This document shows positions 52,150 to 62,414 of a DNA stretch of 64,000 nucleotides, one piece after another. A model generated the notes under the pieces. That model saw only the letters and a list, made by a program, of their open reading frames with translations, did no database searches and was not told the DNA's origin. How positions within the stretch are numbered: position 1 is the first letter of the stretch; every line of letters starts with the position of its first letter. Source of the stretch: Steromphala cineraria (taxonomy: Eukaryota > Mollusca > Gastropoda > Trochida > Trochidae); assembly GCA_916613615.1 (NCBI GenBank), contig OU744727.1, positions 18,174,093-18,238,092 of the forward strand, in the 5' to 3' direction. The translations under genes were made by a program, and so were the position numbers.

Positions 52150-52420
52150 TGAAACCTTGACTCTCTGAGCCTCTTCAATGTTATTCACGGATTAGGAAAT
52201 TGGGGATTGGTCAATCCTTGTAAACAACTAGTCCATTAGACATTGACATTGTGATTCTCAATGGAGCTGGAGATTTGCCCATCAGACTATACGCTGTTTG
52301 TGAATAGCAACATGTTGTATAAAGATAAACCAATCGGTTGAAACTGAAATGAAGACAACAAACTCTCATAATAGCAAGGAATAAGGACTTGTTGACTCAG
52401 TATTGGGCTCACATTACATC
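52150..52420. repeat. Local duplication, copy 1
   Basis: Resembles 53,240-53,580: tcaatgttattc, then aatccttgtaaacaac followed by tccattag, then gtgattctca, then ttgttgactcag. Spacing between the copies is about 1.1 kb. Non-coding as far as I can see. Confidence 0.55.
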
Positions 52421-53239
52421 CAGAATACATAATACCAAACACATTTTTTTAGTCCTTTAATGAATATAAAAACTGCACTTGCAATGACTAGACTAAATGT
52501 CAGGCTAAATAATGTATGTATAATAAAAGGCGAATATTTTAGACTATTTTTGTTATTAGGCAATCAAATTATGTGATATATGTGTTCTGGCTTAGACGAC
52601 GTTGTCCGTTTATTAAACAAAAATATTAAACACTCCTCTTAGCAAAGATAAAACAAACAACATTCAACTGTGTGTACAGCCTACAAAGATGGGTTACATG
52701 TAGGTTTTGTATTTATATATCCATGTATAATACCAATATTGTTTGAACAATGTGGGGACTATATTCATGTCCAAAAATCTGTCATTTGAAATTCATGATG
52801 TAGATTTGGTTTTGTTTAAAAAGAGATTCATATAATCATTTACATATTTGATAAGGAAATTAAACACTCGTATCGATAAGTTTGGTTTTGCTTTATCTTT
52901 TCGAGGTTCAACACATCCATTGTAGGCCTTAGATGCCAAGAGCAGTTCCTAGTGAAAGTGCCATTCAAGCTGTCATCTTATGGAAAATATCCTTGTAATA
53001 ATACTGCTGTCCTTTTCTAACTCTCTTTTTACAGAAATGTGTTCCACATAGCTATATGGACCTATATGTACACATCTCAAGACCTTCAGACCCTTTTTGC
53101 ACTTTGGTCATGTCTTTTAATTGGAAAATATCGTATAATAAATACCATTTACTATTATTATCATTATTATTCAAATCATCTATAGTTAAATCTGTTGTAA
53201 ATACATTAACAGTCATGAATGTGTTATAGTGCCTGTCCT

Positions 53240-53580
53240 ATCATTGAACCCTTGACATTTGCTGACTCAATGTTCAATGTTATTCCCAGATAAGGCAATG
53301 AAAGATGCCAGTGGTCTCTCTGACAGGTAAATCCTTGTAAACAACAAATCCATTAGGCTAGATCGTGTGATTCTCAAGGGAATGAAGGATTAACGAACCA
53401 ACCCATTTACAGTCAGGCTTAGATATGAATTATTCGTATCAAGATTTGCTACAATCGACGTCTCTAGAACTTCCTGAAAAAATGTATCATTAAATATAAT
53501 AACTTTTAAGTCAGAAATGTACTAGAAGTAATATTGCCGTGATAAATTGACGGAGACTTTTGTTGACTCAGAGATATTGT
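53240..53580. repeat. Local duplication, copy 2
   Basis: The partner of 52,150-52,420, with the same order of shared words (aatccttgtaaacaaca, tccattaggct, gtgattctcaaggg, ttgttgactcag). Moderately diverged, so not recent. Confidence 0.55.
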
Positions 53581-54727
53581 CTGTACACAGACATGAGATA
53601 AGAAATATGTATCTATCCGTAGCATGAATAATGTCTATCGTAAGAAGTAAGACTTTGCTATGACCAATATTCTATTGGTCTCTGCATAGATACATTTTGT
53701 CTTTATATATACGTAGTATATTCATATTCTACGTAGTTGTGATCAATAACCTATATATATGTATACAGTTAAGTAATCAATCATGTGAAAGGTATTCTGG
53801 GTCCCCTGATTATGTTATGTACTTTCATCATTGTCTAGGAGAATAATTGAATCAAGATCATTCAATCAAGTTTGTCAGAGTCGATGAATATATCTAATGT
53901 GCTTGCTATAAAAAGATAATGTTTCCATTATTCCTTAAAAATTGGGTGTCTGGCTCTGATACCCTTTAATAAAAGATCCATTTTACCCAGTGGTCGTTTG
54001 GGTTATATCTAATCTACATGTAGCTCAATACAGACATTGCTAAACAGTGTCAATATTTCAATTCAATAACAAATGAAATTAACAACCTTTTACAGCAGTT
54101 TCAGTTAAAAGAGTACTTGAATAGTACTTAGGGGTTTAAAGTTGTTGTGTGTTTGTTTTCTTCATAAATAGTTTCTTCTATGATTATCAACTAGGTGTGT
54201 TGTCAACAAAGACCTAAAGCCACACTTGTGTTTACTGATTGTATACATATCTTTATCTGTTTTACAATATTCACGTTTAAAAAACTATGATAAATTAAGT
54301 TTACATCTAATTACAATCTCCTAATGAAGGAAAACAGACAATGACGACAATGAATGAACATCTTTGTGTTGGAATCTATATTAATAAAAACAAATATGGT
54401 CACATTTATTTCACATCTTGCTGTTCTAACCATACATTTATTCTTTTACAAATTGTTGGTCACATAAGGTAAACTGTTTAAATATATATTGCTTGAAATT
54501 TTGTTTCAAGATGTTTATTTTAAAGCATATATCACGTTATTTAATTTTTGTATCTTCGACCAACACGGAAAGTCATCAATGCCTTTACAGTATTTAAACC
54601 TATAATATTTTCCTTACAAATTTGAAATTGCCAATAAAACTTTCTTTCGCAAACCGAACAGGACATATAATAAATGAGCAAGTTCAATGTTTGACCTTAC
54701 CGAATACATACTTTTTTCTGATATTAA

Positions 54728-55083
54728 AGGGGCAGTATCACGCTTTTAGGGGGAATGTAAGGTGATGTCAGGAAAATGAAAATAAATGGTTCCAATTGAA
54801 AGACCATGTATTTAAACTGAATGAAGCAGTAATAATTCATATTTATAACGTTAAGTTCAGCCATGCAATTCCTTTTTCTTACAAAAATTAATTAAAGGTG
54901 TTCACACAAAAATGGCCACCAATGAATTTTATGTGAATCCTCATACTTTGTCCTCTGACGATGGGTGATTGGCTTGTGTAATGAGATTGTTGACACTGTC
55001 AATATAATACATTTAGCATTTACTTACAATTATAAGTGAAATATTTATAATATATAATTACCAAAAAACGTGCTACTGCCCCT
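54728..55083 (+). mobile_element. TTAA-type MITE, copy 3
   Basis: 356 bp with both TIRs present and perfect TTAA on each side (54,724-54,727 and 55,084-55,087). Sequence is very close to copies 1 and 5, which points to a fairly recent burst. Confidence 0.9.
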
Positions 55084-55593
55084 TTAACGACTGAATGTTA
55101 ACCTTGAATTGAATATTTTTATTTTGCTAATAATATAATTTAAGAGTCGACAATTGTCAGTGTTAAGCCTACTGAGGCTATTTGGAGATTACATTATAGA
55201 GAGTGCGAGATATTTGCAAATGTTGTGACTTATTTACGATTGAAATCTAAGGTTGAAATATTGTCGACATTGTACACATCTTTATATAACATACATATGG
55301 GATTTTCTGTTCCAATAACAATACGATCAAACCATGCGATATAACGCGCAATGATACACCGCTTCAGTATATCTGTGTTCGCATGAGCAAACTATAGTTC
55401 TGTATTCCGTTCCGTTCTATCTTCACTTCCACATTCATTCATCTTTTAAACAATGACAGAAGTTCCAAAAGCCAAGGCTTAGGCAAATATATTAACAATT
55501 AAAACAACACGCTGATGAAGTTGATAGGCTAAAGATCATCAAAACCTGAGGGCAGTGACGTGACATTTTAACAGTTCAAACGTTCTTGCTTAA

Positions 55594-55946
55594 AGGGGCA
55601 GTACGTTTTTTTTGGGAATATAAGGTGATGTCAGGAAATTTAAAATAAATGGTTCCAATCTAATGACAATGTATTAAAACCAAATAAAGCAATGATTAAT
55701 CAAATATATAATGCAAAGTTAAGCCATGCGATTCATTTTCTTACACAAAATGAATTAAAGGTGTTCACACAAAAATGACTGCCAATGGATTTTATGTGAA
55801 TCTTCATAATTTGTTCTCCGACTATGGATGATTGGTTTGTGTAATGAGATTTTTGACACTATCAAAGTAATTCATTTAGCATAAACTTGCAATTATCAGT
55901 GAAAAATTGAAAATATAAAATTGTCAAAAAACGTGCTACTGCCCCT
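55594..55946 (+). mobile_element. TTAA-type MITE, copy 4
   Basis: 353 bp with TTAA on each side (55,590-55,593 and 55,947-55,950). The left TIR has lost a few bases (ggggcagtacgtttttttt). It sits 510 bp from copy 3 in the same orientation. Confidence 0.9.
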
Positions 55947-56679
55947 TTAACGTTTCCAGGTGTATGTTTATAATTCAGAATGTTTTATCATTTAACTAAA
56001 GTGGTTGTGATATCAAAAGAAACCTGCATCTCAAAACAAAACTCTGGCTTTCACTCAAAACGCAGGGTTGTCAAAACACGTCCATTGTAAAGAAAAGGGA
56101 TATAGTTCTGCAAACTAAATTAAGGCAAGATATCTTTTGGATTTCTAAGGCAATATCCTAGATCATAACGCTAATATTGATTTGCAGATTTATCTATATG
56201 ATGTGATGAAGGTTTATTTTGAGGGAAAACTCAAAGATGAAAAACATATAATGAATTGAAAACTTTAAGCGGCGCTAATGGTGCACACGATCAGCTGATT
56301 GCAAGAGAAGGACGGCATCACGTGACTATCGTTGAAGATTGAATGCATTGTAGAAGAGCAGACAAACATCTTCTGAAAGTCATATACTTTTGCAGATAAT
56401 TTTTCTTGGATTTAAATAACTCGTTAGAAGTTTTATAAAACACAGTTACATTTTCGGACGAGGAAATGCAATAAGATAACTGAACAAGTTCTATCATATC
56501 CCCAACTATCAAAATGACTTGGAATAACGATCATTTAAAAATATAATATACCTTAAAGGAGATTTCCTACATGTTGATGAAAGAACTGACATTGCATATT
56601 CCCTTCAAAATCAGTCACTGTTGTGCCATGTGTCTTTTCTGATCTGCCGAGAGTTGAACGAGAGTTGTGTTTTTCTTAA

Positions 56680-57844
56680 GACATAATAATTAAATATAGT
56701 CGCAAGCGACGACAAACGGATTCAGCGCTGTATGGTGTTAATGTAATTCACAAAGGTAATGATTTCAGTCAAAAGCTTATGGGTTATAGTCTTTTGTTGA
56801 TGGTTAACGCATTTTGCAAACATACATTTATCAAATGCATTTAAAACGCATGCAGGGTTGACAATATTCAGAAGTCTGTAACTCAATGTAAATGAAGTAA
56901 CTAAATTTATTGTTAATTGTTAAAAGATTCTGTATTCTTCTAGCTTTCTAATGATATATGGAACAATAATTTATCGTCTATCACTGATGACTTACAACTT
57001 TTTTCACATACCTGTATCCTAAGAAATCAAAACGAAAGCAGAATTGACAATATTCAAAGGGCCGTAACTCAATGTAAAACAAATATAGAAATTTACTGTT
57101 AAATTTCAAAAAAATCTATAGACTTTTGGCTTTCATATGATGTATAGAACAAAGAGTTATCGTACGCCTTTGATTCGCTACGATATTTCAAACGTACCCA
57201 CCAAAACACCACATGTCCAAAATGGAAAGTTTGACCTCTGACCCTGACCGGAAATGACTGATCGCGAGCGATTTTATTCTTTTGTTTTTAGGACCTTGCC
57301 AATGTCTAACTCTCATGCAAAAATCATAAAATTCTATGGTCTGGTTTTTGAGTTATCTGCCCTTGAAGTTTGCGATTTTTAGATTTTGGTCAACTTTGAA
57401 AAATCACAGCAAGAAAAGTATTAAAGTTAGGACTTTCTCAAGAACAAACTAAGAACTACAATGCTTCAGCTACCGTGAGTGTAAGTTTCAGATCTCTAGT
57501 GCAAGTATCTTCAGAGGAGAAGATTTTCAAAGGTGGGTGGGGTCGACAATGGTCAAAAATGCACTAAATCCAAGATGGCGGCCAAACCACGTGACCAACG
57601 AATTTTCCATGATTTGGTTTTTTGCAGCATTTTTTATTGCGCACAAAAAAAGTCAATGTTAAATTTTGGGCCGAATTATCCAAAAAGCTTATTGTCGCCT
57701 TTCCACAACAAGGTCTACCAGCCTGTGAAATTTGGCTTCGATAGCATCAGTCGTTTGGTCTGAATCCTGTTCACAAAAATCGTGGAAAAATAAAAATAAA
57801 CACGCCAATAACAATAAGGATTCAGCCTTATGGCTGAATCCTTA
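56680..57844 (+). mobile_element. Unclassified repeat ending in a palindrome
   Basis: The right edge is a perfect 13-bp-stem hairpin (taaggattcagcc, loop ttat, ggctgaatcctta; 57,815-57,844), immediately followed by sequence homologous to 16,311, so the edge is well placed. Near the left edge are a small palindrome gtcgcaagcgac (56,699) and a ggattcagc word. Inside, two units of about 186 bp recur (56,844 and 57,030; tgacaatattca, gtaactcaatgtaaa). A terminal hairpin without TIRs could fit a Helitron/Helentron-type end, but no CTRR or helicase is seen. The plus-strand frame 57,533-57,763 has no known domain. Confidence 0.45.
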
Positions 57845-58035
57845 ATTATCTGCCAGAGTCAAACCCTGATAAGATATTTAGTTATAAGCGTGTTACTGAA
57901 GAGAACCCACGGGAAGTTTAGTGCGAATAGGGTAATGTGTTATTTCACAATAGGGAATCGGAATGTGCTGACGGCAAAGAAAATCCCTTTTTAACACTCA
58001 AAGATTGAATTCATTGGTGACTTATACAACAGAGA
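57845..58035. repeat. Diverged repeat shared with 16.3 kb
   Basis: The partner of 16,311-16,560. Its left edge coincides with the end of the palindrome at 57,815-57,844, which helps to set the right boundary of the preceding repeat. Confidence 0.5.
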
Positions 58036-58495
58036 ATACAAGTTATTTATGAGTTTTCAAGTGTGTTTTCAAGATATTTGTTCTGTGGTATCATCATATT
58101 AAGTAGACTATGCAGCAAGACATACGCAAGGCTGATTTCTCAATTGCACCTCCTCAGCAGACAAAAGCCTGTGCATCAATCAATAAACATTTAACAAACA
58201 CAACTACATAGTTTTAGCCTGGCCCAAAAAGAAGTGATCTAAACGGAAAAATTAATTAAACTAAATTTAGGTTAACTGTGCTCTCACCCTACCAGGAATT
58301 GCTATTGTATCATTCCAGGAATAATTTTGTTTCAGTTACAGTAGTGTGAAAAAGTAACTATATCATGAACGAGTGTGCCATGCGTTGCCCACCAGTGACC
58401 CACCGGTGGGCAACGGGTGAGCCACGGGCGACCAACGGGTGTGTCAATAATCAATTAATCACACTACTCTATAGCTACAGATCTTCCTTAGTGAA

Positions 58496-58866
58496 CTTTT
58501 CACAAAATCAACTTATCACCAAAAACAAAATTTCACAAAATTAACCTCTCACCAAAATCAACATTTCACAAAATCGAAATGCAACAAAAATCAAAAGATC
58601 TTCTTCGGTCAACATTTCACCAAATAAAAATTTCACCAAAGTCAACATTTTCCGAAATAAAAAAAATCAATATATGTAAAGTCAACATTTTACAAAACAA
58701 CATATCACCAAAGTCAATATTTCACAAAATGAACATATCACCAAAGTCAACATTTCATAAAATCATACATGTCACCAAAGTCAACATTTCACAAAATCAT
58801 ACATGTCACCAAAGTCAACATTTAATAAAATCATACATGTCACCAAAGTCAACATTTAATAAAATC
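58496..58866 (+). repeat. 34-bp minisatellite (tcaccaaagtcaacattt)
   Basis: Units start tcaccaaagtcaacattt and continue cacaaaatcatacatg; the last four are regular with a 34-bp period, while the earlier ones are shorter and more degenerate. The 118-codon frame 58,579-58,935 is a product of this array and is not considered a gene. Confidence 0.85.
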
Positions 58867-58987
58867 GTCATACTACTGCATCATTTCGGGAGGGGTGATT
58901 TCCACTTTATCCAACTGACCAATAACTTCTCTTAGTGAAGGGAAGTAACTCCTCACTAGGTTGACCAGAGACTCGGTTATCCGTTAA

Positions 58988-59343
58988 AGGGGCAGTAGCA
59001 CGTTTTTAGGGGGAATATAAGGTGATGTCAGGAAAATGAAAATAAAAGGTTCCAAATGAAAGACAATGTATTTAAACTAAATGGAGCAGTAATAATTCAA
59101 ATATATAACGTAAGGTTCTGCCATGCGATTCCTTTTTCTTACAAAAATGAATTAAAGGTGTTCACACAAAAATGGCCGCCAATGTATTTTATGTAAATCC
59201 TCATACTTTGTCCTCTGATTATGGTTGATTGGCTTGTGTAATGTGATTGTTGACACTGTCAATATAATACATTAGGCATTTTCTTACCATTATAAGTGCA
59301 ATTTTTGAAATATAAAATTATCAAAAAACGTGCTACTGCCCCT
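58988..59343 (+). mobile_element. TTAA-type MITE, copy 5 (nested)
   Basis: 356 bp, TTAA on each side (58,984-58,987 and 59,344-59,347). It is inserted inside the larger foldback element at 58,335-59,505 and is therefore younger than it. Confidence 0.9.
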
Positions 59344-60099
59344 TTAAGGTCAACCACGCGTGAGCCACTGGTGGCCGACCCGTCAGACACTGGTTGCTCA
59401 CTGGTTACACACGCATCGTCTGGCATGGCCAACGCGTGAGTGACTGGTGTGACTACCCGTGTCCAACGCGTGAGGGGAACAGGAACTATTTCACACTACT
59501 GTAACAACATAGAAGGTTATTTCTACATCGCTGATATCCTAAAGACCTTACTTGTGTGATGTTACTGTTATGACTTCTGATAGTAAGAGATTAGCTGCAT
59601 CAACTCATTGTGTCAATAGCAATTAGGAAAATTTTAGAGCAAACAAAAAAAACCTTTAAGATTGACTACAGGTACTAATAACTAGTTGGCCCGTTTCTTC
59701 AATCACACCATTCGTTATGCAAATGTGAGAAAACGCATGAACTATTCATATCGGTCTTCAACAAGTGTTTTAAAATAGAAGTGTTGGTTAGAATTGCGTC
59801 ACTATTTTCATGATTATCTTCTTGAAATTATTTCCAGTTTGATTAAATGAATGTTAATCTTGGCCTTATTCTAAAAAGGACCTCTGCACTAAGATATCCT
59901 CATCTATTATCACAACCTGGTTTATTATAAGTTGTCCCTGCTAAATCCTCATGGAAACTTTGTTGATGCTCAGAAACGAGTTGTGCACTCGATAACATTT
60001 TGTTTGAATTCTTGACCATATAAATATTTATATAAAACATTGCCCTCCTCTTTAACTTTTCAAAGTGCAATGTGAAGGACATTTTGTAAAGGGAGGTAA

Positions 60100-61882
60100 T
60101 TCCTTGCAGGATGTAACGTCCAATCCCAATGGGGTTTCAAAATCTCCATTTCAAAATCGGTGGCCATGATTTTTACAAAACGCAAACTTGATCATAATTT
60201 GTTTCTTACTATTGGAAAGCATCGAATCAACTTCGTCTCTGATTTTAGAATCTACTTTGATAGTAAACTTTTTTGGTCACGTCACATAACCTACTTATCG
60301 GGAAAGTGTTCAAAAGGACTAAATCTCTTGAAATGCGTATCAGGTACAAAATGGGGTGCCGATAAATCATCACTACTGTTACTCTACAAGGCTCTAATTC
60401 TATCAAGATAGGATTATGGCAGCCAAGCCTTTATGAATGCAGCAAAATGTCACTTAACTAAACTTGACCGAGTTCAATCAAAAGCTTTAAGAATTGCTAC
60501 AAGGGCATTTCCAACTACTCCCGTAGCTGCTATGCAGGTAGAGTGTTCTGTACCTCCTCTCACATACTGCCTTCAAAAGTCCGCACTCAAAACTTATCTC
60601 TCCATGACATCATCCTCTGATTACCATTCTTCAAGAGAGGTGTTAAATGAGTGCGTTGAATATGTCATGTGTGATTGGAGCCATGGCAAACTACCCTTTT
60701 GGTTAGCGGCTCGACAACTCGCTCACAAGTGCAAAATTCAAGATTTACAACTTAATTCCCCATTCAAGCTCCCCAAATCAGCTCCATGGTGTCTTACGCA
60801 ACCATCACTTAATACCTCAGTTATACATGAACAAATGAGTCCTATTATCATAAAATCAGTAGCATCAGATTTCATCAATACACGCTACCATGGATTTAAC
60901 CATATTTATACAGATGCGTCTAAAGACCCTGCTACAGGACACGTTGGCGCAGCTTTCTATATTCCATCTTTAGAAGTAGAAGAACTGTTTAGATTACAAG
61001 ATCATTTGTCAGTTTTTGCAGCAGAATTGACAGCTATTCTAATGGCTCTAGTGTGGGTAAAAAATCATAATCTTGAATCAATCATTTTTATAGATTCCTT
61101 AGCAGCGGTTCAAGCCATTCACTCAGGTGCAAACGGGCAACGCAGTGACATTCTATATGAAATATTACATCTTGGTACTGTTTTGAATGAAGCCTATATA
61201 AGCTGTGACATAGTTTGGGTTCCTGCACATGTAGGTTTCCATGGATACGAGAAAGCTGACCAGCTTGCAAAATCGTCCTTATCCAAACCCTACGTGGATT
61301 TTGAGGATGTATATCCAGTGCCAAAGGATATCTATGCTGCTGTGAATACAGCAATCTATGAACAGTGGCAAAAGGACTGGGATAGGGGCAACACTGCCAG
61401 ACATATGCAAAGCTCATGCCCTAAAGTGGTTAAACACGCTAAGATTCGTCGACAAAACCGGAGAGACGAAGTTATTCTCAATCGTTTAAGACTTGGCCAT
61501 TGTGGACTAAATGCTTACAAGCACTTTTTAGTCGATGAATCATCTCCTTCATGTGTTCATTGTTTTAATAATTGTCCAGAGACTGTCCTTCATTATCTTG
61601 TTGAATGTGAGGGGCATAAAAATCATCGTCAACTCAGAGAGGTTGTTATGTCCAAATCAAATAATGTCTCACTGAGATCTATTCTTGGTGAAAATTTGAT
61701 GTTTGGTGAAGTCCAAAGATCAATTTTAAATTTTGTCAAGAACACTGGCAAATATGATCTCATATAACATTTTATGCTCAATTTTAACTTTGAAACGTTT
61801 TTAACTCTCAATAATCACTCCTTCTTCCGGGCGCATGGAGGTCATCTTAACTTCGCCCTTAATTTCACCTACCTACCTACCT
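60100..61882 (+). mobile_element. 5'-truncated LINE with RNase H domain
   Basis: The readable element begins just downstream of where the reverse transcriptase catalytic box would be (WGFKISISKSVAMIF) and runs to a short 3' tail of four acct units (61,867-61,882). Between the stop codon (61,765) and the tail are about 100 bp of 3' UTR. RNase H downstream of RT together with a C-terminal CCHC knuckle fits the I-like superfamily (I, Nimb or similar). I see no target duplication. Being 5'-truncated it cannot move by itself. Confidence 0.88.
60160..61767 (+). pseudogene. LINE ORF2 remnant: RT thumb, RNase H, zinc knuckle
   Basis: One frame holds the end of reverse transcriptase (to 60,411), an in-frame TAG at 60,409, and then a 444-codon open stretch from 60,433. 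Numbering from 60,433, the RNase H domain starts near residue 158; its four catalytic acids are all present: D161 (YTDAS), E198 (AAELTAI), D221 (FIDSLAAV) and D276 (EKADQLAK). The WVPAHVGFHG loop lies before D276. A C-x2-C-x9-H-x4-C knuckle follows at C374, C377, H387 and C392, after RLRLGHCGL. RNase H removes the RNA strand of the RNA-DNA hybrid during reverse transcription. The long intact 444-codon stretch suggests a young insertion despite the single stop and missing 5' part. Confidence 0.9.
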
Positions 61883-62414
61883 AGCGTCTCTTTCCTTCGT
61901 ACATGGTTAAAAAGATTTCAAGTCATCAAATTCATAAAATCGATTAACATGTGTTTTATTCTGTTACCAATAACTCGTGGTAGAGTGAACTCCTTGACAA
62001 ATTGATGAATCAATAAGAATATTTTATAGTTGTCAAGTATAAATTGTTTAAACTATTTTGAATCTGAATGTATGGTTACTGAATTCTATAAATACCAAAT
62101 GCATCACCTTTTGTAACAAGCAAGCTGATGCTTTTGCTAGAAAAAATAATAAATCATTATGATTTTGACATACATGTTTGAAGTCTAATATTTTCCCATC
62201 TCCACAGCTAGTAAAATCTTTTTTAGGCACCTAGGATGTGTTCACCGTGTTTATGACGCGTGTTCCTGATTGAATAGGTTTGATCTTAACTAGTCTACAT
62301 CTGACACAGTCAGGCTAAATATTGAATTGTATAAGGTGCATTGAAGATTTGAGTTGATATAAAAATATATACGAGTAGAATCTTCTAAATTCATCGAGGT
62401 CGAAAGTGTTATAT
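61883..62414. other. No gene recognised
   Basis: Spacer between the LINE tail and the start of the third unit. The minus-strand frame at 62,048-62,230 shows no known domain. Confidence 0.5.

Larger units (their letters stand above)
58335..59505. mobile_element. Composite foldback element with nested MITE
   Basis: The ends are a perfect 17-bp inverted repeat, gttacagtagtgtgaaa (58,335-58,351) and its complement (59,489-59,505). Inside both ends lie arrays of degenerate ccaacgcgtgagccactggtg-like words (58,378-58,442 and 59,349-59,475), and in the middle a 34-bp-period array (58,496-58,866). The MITE at 58,988-59,343 is nested within. Without it the element would be about 810 bp. No transposase frame. 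The target duplication is not evident. Confidence 0.7.

Noticed and set aside
58579..58935. 118-codon plus-strand frame
   Set aside because: It is a translation of the 34-bp minisatellite inside a foldback element.
61088..61417. 109-codon minus-strand frame
   Set aside because: Antisense shadow of the LINE RNase H coding region.
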